This document shows, one piece after another, positions 18,545 through 27,253 of a DNA stretch of 64,000 nucleotides (positions are counted from its first letter, which is position 1; every line of letters begins with the position of its first letter). This stretch comes from Aporhodopirellula aestuarii (GTDB lineage: Bacteria > Planctomycetota > Planctomycetia > Pirellulales > Pirellulaceae). Both the position numbers and the translations under genes were made by a program. The stretch covers positions 29,828 to 93,827 of the forward strand of contig NZ_JAMQBK010000025.1 in NCBI RefSeq assembly GCF_023701485.1, in the 5' to 3' direction. The notes beneath the pieces are model-generated. The model had not been told where the DNA came from, searched no databases, and was given only the letters and a program-made list of their open reading frames with translations.

Positions 18545-19099
18545 CTAATGGTTTCGTTGTTGAGCTTGTTGGAAATGATGTCGAACGGATCGTCCGCTGA
18601 TCGTCGTTTTATTGAGCAGTTCCTTTGCAATGCATTCGATTGCCTCGACGTGGGCCGCGTCCCTGAGGATGTGCTCCGTTTTGGCCAGCATTCGTCGCTG
18701 CAGCGTTTCGTGTTGTCGCGGGGAGGCCGCACGTGTGCACAATAGATTGGCAACGTCTTTCAAGTCACGTGCGGCGCCGCGGTGGCAATATTGTCCGGTA
18801 AACCGGGCTTCGGCAACCATCCCAGCCATCAGGATCAACACGTCATCTTCGAGCGGATCGTGCGAGCCTTTGAACCGTCCCTTCTTGACTTCGCAATGCC
18901 CGAGTCGTGCGGCGCCGAACTGTGGTTTTCCCGGCGCAATCGTGACTTTGTGAATCGTCCGTCCCAACGAGACCGCCATCACGGCATGCCCCGCTTCATG
19001 GTGGGCAGTCGCGATCTGCTCGGGAGTATGTTCCGCCGGCAGCGGATCGTTGTCGGCGGGGGAATCGTTGTCGGAGTTAGCACGCATGATATCGATCAT
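18545..19099 (-). CDS. Stand-alone M41 (FtsH-type) peptidase domain protein
   Basis: A 184-residue protein with the FtsH-type zinc motif HHEAGHAV at about 33-40, followed by the strand typical of the M41 domain (IHKVTIAPGKPQFGAARLGH) and LILMAGMVAEARFTGQYCHRGAARDL, which resembles FtsH's LAGRAAEE...GAxxDL segment. The AAA ATPase and the membrane helices of FtsH are missing, so this is a soluble, ATP-independent relative. A partial match to the third zinc ligand (Asp in ARDL) is present. It is 3 bp upstream of tex and probably co-transcribed. Substrates unknown. Confidence 0.78.
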   Translation of the reverse strand: MIDIMRANSDNDSPADNDPLPAEHTPEQIATAHHEAGHAVMAVSLGRTIHKVTIAPGKPQFGAARLGHCEVKKGRFKGSHDPLEDDVLILMAGMVAEARFTGQYCHRGAARDLKDVANLLCTRAASPRQHETLQRRMLAKTEHILRDAAHVEAIECIAKELLNKTTISGRSVRHHFQQAQQRNH

Positions 19100-19323
19100 T
19101 GAACCCGATCCGACCCGTTTCCGCTACGGATGCATCCGAGTCGGGGACGTCATGCGTTCACCGCTCAACTTCGCAAAAAGATGCAACCCAATAAATAAAA
19201 ATCACCTTTGTGCACTCACCCCGCGATTGCCGCGGTGACGGATTGCGGCTTTCATTTTCCACTCCTGCGATTGCGACGGTTTGGTTTCGTCCCGGAACGA
19301 AAATCGACCGCCGGAGGACGCGG

Positions 19324-19476
19324 TCAACTATGAGGATGCACGTCGTTTTCGCGATTCAACTTTTCGTACGAGGGGTAGTTCCGCTGTTTCGACTTGGTAA
19401 ACTCCTGATCGCAACCTGGACGAACGAGGATTTTTGATTCGTCGTTCTTCCGGGGAGCGGCATTGATCTTTTTCAT
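19324..19476 (-). CDS. Small basic hypothetical protein, 50 residues
   Basis: A short frame starting MKKINAAPRKNDESKI and ending in DVHPHS. Codon choice resembles the neighbouring genes (ATC, CTC, GTT, CGT), and GAAGGGA lies about 8 bases before the ATG. It has no recognised motif. It would be divergent from gcvT, whose start is 71 bp away. A frame extending upstream with VYVLTDQGSEGTFE also looks coding, so the start may be earlier at a non-ATG codon. Support is composition and RBS only. Confidence 0.4.
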   Translation of the reverse strand: MKKINAAPRKNDESKILVRPGCDQEFTKSKQRNYPSYEKLNRENDVHPHS

Positions 19477-19547
19477 CTCGAACGTCCCTTCGCTGCCTTG
19501 ATCCGTTAGCACATAAACGGTCGAGGTGTGCGCCAACGAATCCGCCC

Positions 19548-20756
19548 ATGACGAATTCTTCTGCATCCGCATCGCACGAGCCAGCGGCAAATGACAGTCT
19601 CGCCAAGACTCCGCTCGACCAGTGGCACCGCAACATGGGCGCAAAAATGGTCCCCTTCGCGGGCTATGAGATGCCAATCCAATACGCGGCACCCGAACCA
19701 ACCGCGACCGGAGAATCGAGCGGCCCCAAACCCGCCAGTGGGATCGTTGCCGAGCATCACGCGTGCCGGACCAAAGCCGCCCTGTTCGATGTATCCCACA
19801 TGGGACGGTTGCGATTCGACGGCGAGGGAGCGGCTGAGTTTCTTGACCATGTTTTGACTCGCCGGGTTACCGATCTGCCCGTCGGCGGCGTTCGCTACAG
19901 CATGGTCTGCAATGCCGAAGGCGGCGTGCTCGACGATGTGCTCGTTTCCCATTTGGAAACGCCCTCCGAACGCCGGTTTCATCTGTTAGTCGTCAACGCA
20001 TCCAACCGGGCCAAAATTCTGAAGTGGATCGAGCCCCACCTCGCGGACTTTCCCACCGTCACGATGTCCGACCGGACCGAGCTGACCGCGATGATCGCCG
20101 TGCAAGGACCCATGGCGATTGAAGTTTGCAAGAAACTGTTTTCGTTCGATCCGTCGCGACTCAAAAACTACGAAGCACGGATCACGGATCAATTTGCCAA
20201 ACCCGTCATCGTCAGCCGCACCGGATACACGGGCGAAGACGGTTTGGAATTGATCGTGCGTGCGGAAGAAGCGACCCGCGTCTGGGAAAACATCATGCTG
20301 GCCGGTCGCGAAGCCGGATTCACCGCTGCGGGACTCGGTGCCCGAGACACGTTGCGGATGGAAGCCGGGATGCCGCTCTATGGCCATGAACTCGATGAAA
20401 CGGTTGACCCGTTTTCGGCCGGTTTGAATTTCGCCGTCAATCTGCCCAACCGCACCTTCATCGGTGATGAAGCATTGCGAGAAATCAAGCAAAAAGGACC
20501 TTCGCGAGTTCGCATCGGACTGCTGCCCGAAGGCAAGCGGCCTGCACGCGACGGTTGCGACGTGCTCGATCAAGACGGCCAAAAGATCGGTGCGATCACC
20601 AGCGGCGGCCCATCGCCGACTCTTGGTGTGCCGATCGCGATGGCGATGGTCGATGCCAAGCACGCCGCCGATGCTCAATACCAAATCGACATCCGCGGAA
20701 AAACGACAACCGCTCGGTCGACAAAGTTGCCGTTCTATCGTCGAGCCGTTTCCTAA
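19548..20756 (+). CDS. gcvT: Aminomethyltransferase (glycine cleavage T protein)
   Basis: GcvT moves the methylene group from aminomethyl-lipoyl-GcvH to tetrahydrofolate and releases ammonia. The 402-residue protein has a typical start region (PLDQWHRNMGAKMVPFAGYEMP), the DVSHMGR segment, VCNAEGGVLDDV, SRTGYTGEDGLEL and LGARDTLRMEAGMPLYGHEL, which are hallmark family segments. It has an insert of about 18 residues after the first segment (about 48-66) relative to short homologues. gcvH follows 101 bp downstream. gcvP is not in the window, so the decarboxylase must be encoded elsewhere. Confidence 0.95.
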   Translation: MTNSSASASHEPAANDSLAKTPLDQWHRNMGAKMVPFAGYEMPIQYAAPEPTATGESSGPKPASGIVAEHHACRTKAALFDVSHMGRLRFDGEGAAEFLDHVLTRRVTDLPVGGVRYSMVCNAEGGVLDDVLVSHLETPSERRFHLLVVNASNRAKILKWIEPHLADFPTVTMSDRTELTAMIAVQGPMAIEVCKKLFSFDPSRLKNYEARITDQFAKPVIVSRTGYTGEDGLELIVRAEEATRVWENIMLAGREAGFTAAGLGARDTLRMEAGMPLYGHELDETVDPFSAGLNFAVNLPNRTFIGDEALREIKQKGPSRVRIGLLPEGKRPARDGCDVLDQDGQKIGAITSGGPSPTLGVPIAMAMVDAKHAADAQYQIDIRGKTTTARSTKLPFYRRAVS

Positions 20757-20857
20757 GTCGGCCAGTCTCGACCGCTGATCGCGTCCGCTCTTCTTGGGTA
20801 GACTATTAAACGCGTCGAGTTTTCTTTGTTTGTTCTGTTTTCCTCGAGAGAGAATCC

Positions 20858-21256
20858 ATGTCACGCGACACCACAAAACTGCGATACGCCGAATCTCATG
20901 AATGGGTAGATGTCACCCAAGAAGATGGAGTGGCGATGGCGACAATCGGCATTTCAAAATTCGCGATCGAAGCACTCAACGATCTGGTCTACATGGACCT
21001 CCCCGAAGTTGGCCGAACTCTGACGGTTGGTGAAGAATTCGGCGAAGTCGAATCGGTCAAAGCGGTCAGTCCGCTGTACAGCCCCGTGGCCGGCGAAGTC
21101 GTTGAAGTTCACTCGGACTTGCCTGATAACCTCGAAGCGCTCAACGACGATCCTTACGATTTCGGTTGGATCATCAAAGTCAAACTGGATGGCGATTTGC
21201 CGGACACGTTGATGGACCACGCTGCCTACGAAAAACAGTGTTCCCAAGCAGGCTAA
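20858..21256 (+). CDS. gcvH: Glycine cleavage system H protein
   Basis: GcvH is the lipoyl carrier that shuttles the aminomethyl intermediate between GcvP, GcvT and the dehydrogenase. The 132-residue protein has the standard length and order, with the lipoyl-accepting lysine in EVESVKAVSPLYSP (Lys68) and NDDPYDFGWIIKVK near the end. A purine-rich CGAGAGAGA lies 6-14 bases before the ATG. It lies between gcvT and a lipoate ligase, a sensible set because GcvH must be lipoylated to work. Confidence 0.96.
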   Translation: MSRDTTKLRYAESHEWVDVTQEDGVAMATIGISKFAIEALNDLVYMDLPEVGRTLTVGEEFGEVESVKAVSPLYSPVAGEVVEVHSDLPDNLEALNDDPYDFGWIIKVKLDGDLPDTLMDHAAYEKQCSQAG

Positions 21257-21446
21257 TGCAAATTGGTGACTCTGTTTCATTCCCACGACGATCGACGCGT
21301 GGCAACCGCCCCGCGTCGATGCTGCTTTATCCGATCGACGTTATCAGTGGTGTCCGGCACGTGATGCGCAGGCACCAATCACCTTGCTCTTTGTTGACCG
21401 GGTGCGGCACCGACATTGCGAGTCACGATGATCGCGGAGCCGCCGC

Positions 21447-22262
21447 GTGACCACTGAGGAATCATCGACCACGCATGGTCGACTATTGCCGTTTGAACGT
21501 TGCGACGCGGCCGCCAACATGGCCATCGATGAAGCCATTGCCGAGGCGGTGGCGACGCAATGCGTTGCCCCGACCTTGCGGTTCTACGGATGGTCACGGC
21601 CAACGTTGTCGTTGGGGTATTTTCAAGCGATCGCGGACGCTTCGCCATGGGCGAACTTGCCGGTTGATATCGTTCGCCGCTCAACCGGAGGCGGTGCGAT
21701 CCTTCACGACCTGGAACTGACCTATTCGCTATCGTTGCCCTTGACTGATGCGGGGCCTGGGGCTCGTGAAGGCGTCTACCAAACTGTGCATCAGTGCGTC
21801 ATCGATACGCTGCGATCGATCGGTGTCACCGCGGTGCCCTACCGAGACACAGCGCCCGCTGCCGAAGCAAAAACGCAAGATGCAACGCGGGCAATTGCAT
21901 CTGGACTGCGATCAAAGCGTGACGAACCGTTTCTCTGTTTCCAACGTCGCACCGACGAGGATTTGATCTGTAGCGGCTATAAGATTCTAGGCAGTGCCCA
22001 GCGTCGGGTACGCGGCGGTGTCTTGCAGCACGGCAGTTTACTGCTGCAGGTTTCCAAGTTCGCCGCGGAGTTGCCGGGGGTTGCCGAGCTCACGGCCGTT
22101 TTTTTCGAGCCAGCTGCGATCGCCAATTCGATCGCTGAGCGGATCGGCCGAGCCATGTCAATCGATTGGCAGTTGGGTGAACTTACCGCCGACGAACAAG
22201 ATGCCAGTCGGCGGATCCAACGCCAGCGTTACGCCGCGGCCGAATGGACCGAGCGACGCTGA
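21447..22262 (+). CDS. Lipoate-protein ligase family protein
   Basis: A 271-residue member of the lipoate/octanoyl transferase superfamily. It contains NMAIDEAIAEAV (about 23-34), YGWSRPTLSLGYFQ and the hallmark DIVRRSTGGGAILHD near 75-90, with SGYKILGSAQRRVRGG later, the latter corresponding to the conserved lysine segment. The family includes LplA, LipM and LipL, and the sequence alone does not settle which reaction is catalysed. Its place directly after gcvT-gcvH argues that GcvH is its substrate or acceptor. The start is a GTG at 21447. The 3' end overlaps the convergent hydrolase gene by 34 bp. Confidence 0.88.
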   Translation: MTTEESSTTHGRLLPFERCDAAANMAIDEAIAEAVATQCVAPTLRFYGWSRPTLSLGYFQAIADASPWANLPVDIVRRSTGGGAILHDLELTYSLSLPLTDAGPGAREGVYQTVHQCVIDTLRSIGVTAVPYRDTAPAAEAKTQDATRAIASGLRSKRDEPFLCFQRRTDEDLICSGYKILGSAQRRVRGGVLQHGSLLLQVSKFAAELPGVAELTAVFFEPAAIANSIAERIGRAMSIDWQLGELTADEQDASRRIQRQRYAAAEWTERR

Positions 22263-22957
22263 GCGACACGTGGAAACGGGATTGTCGTCGGAGCCGATTC
22301 GAGACGTTCTGATTTCAAAAATCGGATCGCCATTTCGATCGCATCTGGATCCGCGAGCAGTCCTTGATGCGTTGTCGGCAGCGTCACGTGGTCACGCTCA
22401 CCGGACAAGTGTGTGGCGTCGGGGTTAACGACGAAGTCACGCTCGGCAGCAATCACGCCGACCGAAATGTGTTGGAACGGTGGCAGGCAGCGGACATAGC
22501 TGGCGGGTGTCTCGGACAACTCGATCAGCTGTGGGAAAAATGGTGCGAACGGACCCAGTGGAATGCGAGTCAGCCTTGAGCCCGCATTGGGAGGGGCCAA
22601 CATCACGATCCGGCCGCATTTGTGATGAAAGCGAGTCTCAAGTCGGGAGTCGTGAATCGCCGCCCGCGCGATCACGCTGCCCATACTGTGCGTGACAAAA
22701 TGGATGCGGCGGATCTTGGTCGATTCGGCCAATTCGCACAGATCACGACTCAAGCGGGCCGCATGATCCACTATGGAACCACGCAGGCTCGCGTAGTTCC
22801 AGTGTCGCGTTTGGTAGCCCATTTCGCACAAAGCGTCATCGATACGCCGCATGCTGCAGCGGCCAGCCAAGAATCCGGGGATGGTCAAAACCATCTCATC
22901 GGAGGCGATTTTCGGCGCGTGAGACACCACGCTGACGGAAGACTCATACGCAGCCAT
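22229..22957 (-). CDS. Alpha/beta hydrolase, lipase/acyl-esterase type
   Basis: A 242-residue alpha/beta-hydrolase with the nucleophile elbow in HFVTHSMGSVIAR (Ser of HSMGS) and an oxyanion-type start VLTIPGFLAGRCSMRRI. The triad's histidine is probably in HVTLPTTHQGLL and the acid in the preceding AAERDFVVNPD segment. The WNYASLRGSIVDHAARLSRDL stretch resembles small triacylglycerol lipase-like proteins (EstA/LipA type). No signal peptide is visible, so it is probably cytoplasmic. It converges with and overlaps the lipoate ligase. The substrate is unknown. Confidence 0.82.
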   Translation of the reverse strand: MAAYESSVSVVSHAPKIASDEMVLTIPGFLAGRCSMRRIDDALCEMGYQTRHWNYASLRGSIVDHAARLSRDLCELAESTKIRRIHFVTHSMGSVIARAAIHDSRLETRFHHKCGRIVMLAPPNAGSRLTRIPLGPFAPFFPQLIELSETPASYVRCLPPFQHISVGVIAAERDFVVNPDATHLSGERDHVTLPTTHQGLLADPDAIEMAIRFLKSERLESAPTTIPFPRVAQRRSVHSAAA

Positions 22958-23263
22958 GTGTTCGTTATCGACAACGACAAAGGGAAACTTTGACGAAACC
23001 AGTCGCTGCCAAGCCTGTTAGCACCTGAACAGTAGCTACGTTCGCTAGAACGTGGGCCACTACCGGCGGGATTTTAAATGTAGCGGAACGGCGCGAGCCG
23101 TCCGTTCCCGAGTCACCGGACGGCCTGCGCTGTTACGCTAAAACGCACTAAAACAATCAACGTCCCCCGAGACCGAGAATCGTACGCAATACCCGCCTCC
23201 AGAGCCTCAGCCACGCAAGGGGCCAAACCTCCAATACCTCCACCACAACGTGCCGCTCTCCAG
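22958..23263. repeat. Gap with family A palindrome copy 3
   Basis: No gene is seen. The complete palindrome is at 23081-23140, starting TAGCGGAACGGCGCGAGCCG and ending with a drifted arm (CTGCGCTGTTACGCTA). It is followed by ACTAAAACAATCAACGTCCC, a flank shared with the copy at 27718. A diverged copy of the longer duplicated segment lies at about 23205-23265. Confidence 0.7.
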
Positions 23264-24157
23264 CTAAACCGACGTGCCCATATGATCACCGATCTGAGCG
23301 TACAGCTCGCGGTGTTGCTGTGAGTTCTCAATCAGGTCGGTATCAAACCGAATTCGACCAGCTTCGAAAATCGTGATCGTCGACGAACCCCCAAACCGGA
23401 AGTAGCCTTTCTCGTCACCTTTTGAGACCGCGGCACCCTCCTGATACGTTTGGCAAATGCTGCCCACGCAAGTCGCACCGATTTCAAGCAACAAAACCTT
23501 GCCAAACTCGGGCGAATCGAGTTCGGTCACACATCGCTTATTGGTTGCGAGGATGTGGATGTTTTGGCAAAGCGCGATCGGATTGACCGAGTACAACGGT
23601 CCGTTGATCAGCCTCGTTGGACCCGGGACCCCCGCCGCAGGGAAGTGAAATCGGTGGTAGTCCACTGGACATAACCGCGACAACAAGAGGCTACCACCGG
23701 CGTATCGATCCGCGAGCGATTTATCGTCGAGCAGCGTTTCCAGATCGAACATTTCACCTTTCACGAACAGCCCGTCGCACCGCGAAAGGTCTGGAACGCA
23801 GAGGTGCCGTCCGTCGGCGGGGAAGACGACCGACGTCGGATCCGGATCGATCGGTCGAGCCTCCGGCTTCAGACGTCGATAGAAGAACTCATTGAAGTTT
23901 GCAAAGTCATCGACGCTACAAACAAACTCAGACGCATCGAGTTCGTAATCTTGGATGAATGCCGAAATCTTCTCTCGCGTAACGGGGCGATCCATCCTCC
24001 AGCCGTACCAGCGTGAGAACAACGCCCGCTTCACGAGCAGGTTCAACGAGAGCCGTCCTGCCAGTGACCCGTATGTCCATCGCAATGCCTTGTCCCCGTA
24101 AACCTTCTCAGCGCAAGTTTGATCGAGGTATCGGTCGTAATAAACAATCTGATCCAT
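23264..24157 (-). CDS. psd: Phosphatidylserine decarboxylase
   Basis: This enzyme makes phosphatidylethanolamine from phosphatidylserine at the membrane. The 297-residue protein has the psd segments: CPVDYHRFHFPAAG, NIHILATNKRCVT, the metal- and substrate-region VLLLEIGATCVGSI and the self-cleavage site FGGSSTI near the C-terminus, where the serine becomes the pyruvoyl group. Family members cleave at an LGST or GGSS site, so the residue needed is present. The ATG at 24157 (MDQIVYYDRYLD) is chosen over 24202 because this is the usual family start. Repeat-rich gaps lie on both sides, and it appears monocistronic. Confidence 0.92.
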   Translation of the reverse strand: MDQIVYYDRYLDQTCAEKVYGDKALRWTYGSLAGRLSLNLLVKRALFSRWYGWRMDRPVTREKISAFIQDYELDASEFVCSVDDFANFNEFFYRRLKPEARPIDPDPTSVVFPADGRHLCVPDLSRCDGLFVKGEMFDLETLLDDKSLADRYAGGSLLLSRLCPVDYHRFHFPAAGVPGPTRLINGPLYSVNPIALCQNIHILATNKRCVTELDSPEFGKVLLLEIGATCVGSICQTYQEGAAVSKGDEKGYFRFGGSSTITIFEAGRIRFDTDLIENSQQHRELYAQIGDHMGTSV

Positions 24158-24610
24158 GGCACACGCAAGTCGGCAATCGATGGCATTTGTCAAACGCGAC
24201 ATTGTGACAGACCACCGAGGCAGACAACACCACCAGCGTTTTAGTCGCGCGGTTGGGGTTCATTGCAACCGTTACAGATACCGTGCCAACGGGCCGCCGC
24301 GTGCCGCTCGCGCGTCCACCTTGGCGAGCGTAGCTCAGTCTCTCGGGACGTCGATTCAATTGCTGCGGAATTTCAAAAGTAGCGGCACGGCGCAAGCCGT
24401 CCGGTGGCACGGGACCGGACGGCTCGCGCCGTTCCACTAGGAAGAGGACCATATCACTCGACGTCCGCCGAGACCGCGGCATTGATTTCTTGCCGTAGCT
24501 ACCGTCGCCAGACGGTGGATCAGGTTCGGCAAAGGTAGCTACCGATAAAACGCCTAATCTTTCTCTAGAATGCTCTGGCTAGAAATCTGTCCCGGGGTTC
24601 ATTGCAACCG
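24158..24610. repeat. Gap with family A palindrome copy 4 and a 74-bp duplication
   Basis: No intact gene. 24255-24328 repeats 24594-24667 with two mismatches; the second copy contains the last codons of the UbiD-family gene. The palindrome at 24380-24439 starts TAGCGGCACGGCGCAAGCCG and ends CGTTCCACTA, and is preceded by a flank (GACGTCGATTCAATTGCTGC) shared with the copy at 27718. Confidence 0.75.
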
Positions 24611-26443
24611 TTACAGATACCGTGCCAACGGGCCGCCGCGTGCGGCTCGTGCGTCCACCTTGGCGAGTGTCTCTCGGTCTTCGATCAGTGGCGGCGCGTG
24701 GTGTGGTTTGACTCTCGCGTCGATCAGCAGCGGGCCGCGACATCCCCAGTGTTTATCGAGCACAAATTCGTCCACCCCAGCGATATCGATTGCCGGATTG
24801 CTGCGCGTGAATGTTAACCACAACCAATTGTTCAAATTGGCGGCTGCAAATTCGGCATCGTCGCACACCGTGATCAGTGGATATGACTTCACGGTGTCTT
24901 GGTTCGCAAGCGCATCGGCGAGCTCAGACACCTGTTGGCGGCCGGTTTCCGTTTCATGTTTCGGCGCAGAAATCGCGAGCACGCCCGGCATCACCACACG
25001 CGCGTCTCGAAAACCTTCCGGGAGCGACAGGTCCGAGGGTAACGTATGGGGAAGTTCTCGAAGTGCCTCGCCACGAGCGGCGATCACGACTTTGGAACCT
25101 TGATTGAGCCCGGTGCCGGAGTAGTCGAGCGTGTCGATGGTGGTGCGGGTGTGGAAATGCAAGTCACGACGCCAGTCGATGCGACGCAGAATGTGTTGGA
25201 GGAACGCGCCGATTTCGTGAATCTTGAGTTCATCACGTGGATCGTCGGTGATCCAAAGATATTTGGCCAGAGACAGTTGCCCGTTACCCAAAATCGCGTT
25301 GGCCTGTGTCAACAATTCCTGGGGTTCGGCCGCGTTCAGGTATGACATGTAACGTTCACTGCCGATCGCCAATAACAATGGGTGTACCCCTGAGGCGTCA
25401 ACCGCATGCACCGCTTTCACGCCTGGGATCACGCTCGGGATGATCGGATCGGTTAATTCATGAATCAATTGCCCGAAGGTCGTGTCTTCTTGGGGCGGTC
25501 TGCCGACCACCGTGAAGGGCCACACCGCACCGTCGCGGTGCCAGACTTTGTCGACCCGCATGAACGGGAAGGGGTGCTCGAGGGAGTAGTAGCCGAGATG
25601 GTCGCCAAACGGGCCTTCGGGCATCGTCGCGGTAGGGTCGATGCGTCCCACGATCGCAAAGTCGGCATCGGCGTAAACGGGAGCGTGATCGCCGCGGATC
25701 ATTCGAGTCCTTCGCCCCGCCAGCGCGCCCGCGAATGTTAATTCCGTCAACCCTTCGGGCAGTGGCATCACGGCGGCCAAGCTCATCGCGGGCGATCCAC
25801 CGACCGTAATCGCAACCCGCAGTTCCTCGCCTCGGTCCATCGCCGCTCGGTGATGAACGCCGATGCCGCGATGGATCTGATAATGCAATCCCACCTGTGA
25901 CTGCGGGTCGTATTCATTGCCCGACAACTGCACCCGGTACATGCCCAGGTTGACCCGCATCAAATTGTCCGGCGCCGACGGATCGGCACTCAGGACTTGA
26001 GGCAGTGTAACAAACGCACCGCCGTCATCGGGCCAGCACTTCAGTTGCGGCAATTCGGAGAGGCCGCATGAGTTTTCCATCACGGAACCACGCCGCACGC
26101 CGCGGGGGAGCATGGTCATCGCGGTCAGCGGCACGCCGGCATATCGCATCGGTCGTTTGGGCAACGCCGAAGGATCGACTTTAACTTCGATCAAACGTCG
26201 CACCGATTCCAACGTGTCGCGGAACAGGTAGCGTGCTTGTTCAAGCGACGCGAACAGATTCGATGCCATCGGAAAACGGCAACCGCGGACGTTAGAAAAC
26301 AGCACGCCCGGACCGCCGTTGGCATAGACACGACGTTGAATCTCCGCCATTTCCAAATGTGGATCGACTTCGTCAGTGACCTCGATCAAACGTTGGCCAC
26401 GACGAAGGTCTTCAACAACGTCTCGGGTACTGCGATGCTTCAA
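24611..26443 (-). CDS. UbiD-family decarboxylase
   Basis: UbiD enzymes use prenylated FMN to decarboxylate aromatic or unsaturated acids reversibly. The 610-residue protein follows the family closely: MNTRSTRD-like start, NLFASLEQARYLF, GVPLTAMTMLPRGVRRG, NLGMYRVQLSGNEYDP, the cofactor/metal segment MPEGPFGDHLGYYS with its glutamate, and PPQEDTTFGQLIHE. The usual family length is 450-500, so it is longer, mostly in the C-terminal half. Candidate roles include ubiquinone or menaquinone precursor decarboxylation. No ubiX-like prenyltransferase is in the window. The last 74 bp region is duplicated downstream at 24255. Confidence 0.9.
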   Translation of the reverse strand: MKHRSTRDVVEDLRRGQRLIEVTDEVDPHLEMAEIQRRVYANGGPGVLFSNVRGCRFPMASNLFASLEQARYLFRDTLESVRRLIEVKVDPSALPKRPMRYAGVPLTAMTMLPRGVRRGSVMENSCGLSELPQLKCWPDDGGAFVTLPQVLSADPSAPDNLMRVNLGMYRVQLSGNEYDPQSQVGLHYQIHRGIGVHHRAAMDRGEELRVAITVGGSPAMSLAAVMPLPEGLTELTFAGALAGRRTRMIRGDHAPVYADADFAIVGRIDPTATMPEGPFGDHLGYYSLEHPFPFMRVDKVWHRDGAVWPFTVVGRPPQEDTTFGQLIHELTDPIIPSVIPGVKAVHAVDASGVHPLLLAIGSERYMSYLNAAEPQELLTQANAILGNGQLSLAKYLWITDDPRDELKIHEIGAFLQHILRRIDWRRDLHFHTRTTIDTLDYSGTGLNQGSKVVIAARGEALRELPHTLPSDLSLPEGFRDARVVMPGVLAISAPKHETETGRQQVSELADALANQDTVKSYPLITVCDDAEFAAANLNNWLWLTFTRSNPAIDIAGVDEFVLDKHWGCRGPLLIDARVKPHHAPPLIEDRETLAKVDARAARGGPLARYL

Positions 26444-26524
26444 CGAACCGGCTTTTGGTGACGGGAGCGACTCGATCTACGAGATGATAACCGGTTGTCA
26501 ACGAAGCCGTCGCGTCGGACGCGG

Positions 26525-27253
26525 CTACAGCGAGCGAAAGCGAATATTCTTAAATTCCGCCCACATCGGTTTGCCCGCGTGGAGTTGGAGACCGAGCACG
26601 CCATCGAGGAGGGCGAGTTCTTCTGAATCCGTGAAGTCAAGAATCAAGCGGCCGTTGAGATAGTGCTGGATGTGACGGCCCTTGGCAACGATTCTGACAT
26701 CGTTCCAGTCGTCCAAACGGAACAGCTCTTTGAATTCTGCAGGGGTGATCAAAGTCTCCAGGACTTCCTTCTTGTCACCTTTTTGAACCGCCTTCTCTCC
26801 GACCAAGCAGATGCGACCCCGGTTAAGACCTTCGCCGTAGATGAACCCCGAAATGTTAGGGAAGTCGACTTCGTTGCGGACTTCGTGTTGATAACCCTTG
26901 AGCGACCATTTGTTGGGAGCTTTCGGGCTCGTGTTGTGCTCCGATCGGTACTGGATGCCCGAGTTGTTTGTCGCGTTGCATCGGAACGACAGTTCGAGTT
27001 CGAAGTCAGCGGTGTTGCCGTCTTGCCAAATCAAAAACGTGTTGCGATTGGCTTTGTTCTCTTCGGTCGTTTCACCATGAATGACTCCATCGCGAACCGA
27101 CCAAAGCCTTGGATCGCCGCTCCATCCTTCCAGGTCGGTACCGTTAAAAAGCGATTTCATTTCGGTGTCGGTGGCCGCAGTTGGCGAATCAGCCATGGCG
27201 GGAACAGCGATACAGGCAACGAACAAGGCGGCAAACGAAACTTCACGAATCAT
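26525..27253 (-). CDS. Secreted DUF1080 (3-keto-disaccharide hydrolase-type) protein
   Basis: A 242-residue exported protein. The ATG at 27253 gives a signal peptide (MIREVSFAALFVACIAVPAMADS) with cleavage after ALA-type MAD; the earlier ATG at 27316 would bury it. The mature part is the DUF1080 beta-sandwich, with MKSLFNGTDLEGWSGDPRLW, FELELSFRCNATNNSGIQYR, DWNDVRIVAKGRHIQHYLNG and GVLGLQLHAGKPMWAEFKNI. This concanavalin-A-like fold is abundant in planctomycetes, and some members act on 3-keto-disaccharides. The precise substrate is unknown. It follows a repeat field on its upstream side. Confidence 0.9.
   Translation of the reverse strand: MIREVSFAALFVACIAVPAMADSPTAATDTEMKSLFNGTDLEGWSGDPRLWSVRDGVIHGETTEENKANRNTFLIWQDGNTADFELELSFRCNATNNSGIQYRSEHNTSPKAPNKWSLKGYQHEVRNEVDFPNISGFIYGEGLNRGRICLVGEKAVQKGDKKEVLETLITPAEFKELFRLDDWNDVRIVAKGRHIQHYLNGRLILDFTDSEELALLDGVLGLQLHAGKPMWAEFKNIRFRSL

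Noticed and set aside
21257..21446. gcvP as a missing gene between gcvH and the lipoate ligase
   Set aside because: The gap is only 190 bp and holds no frame of the required size.
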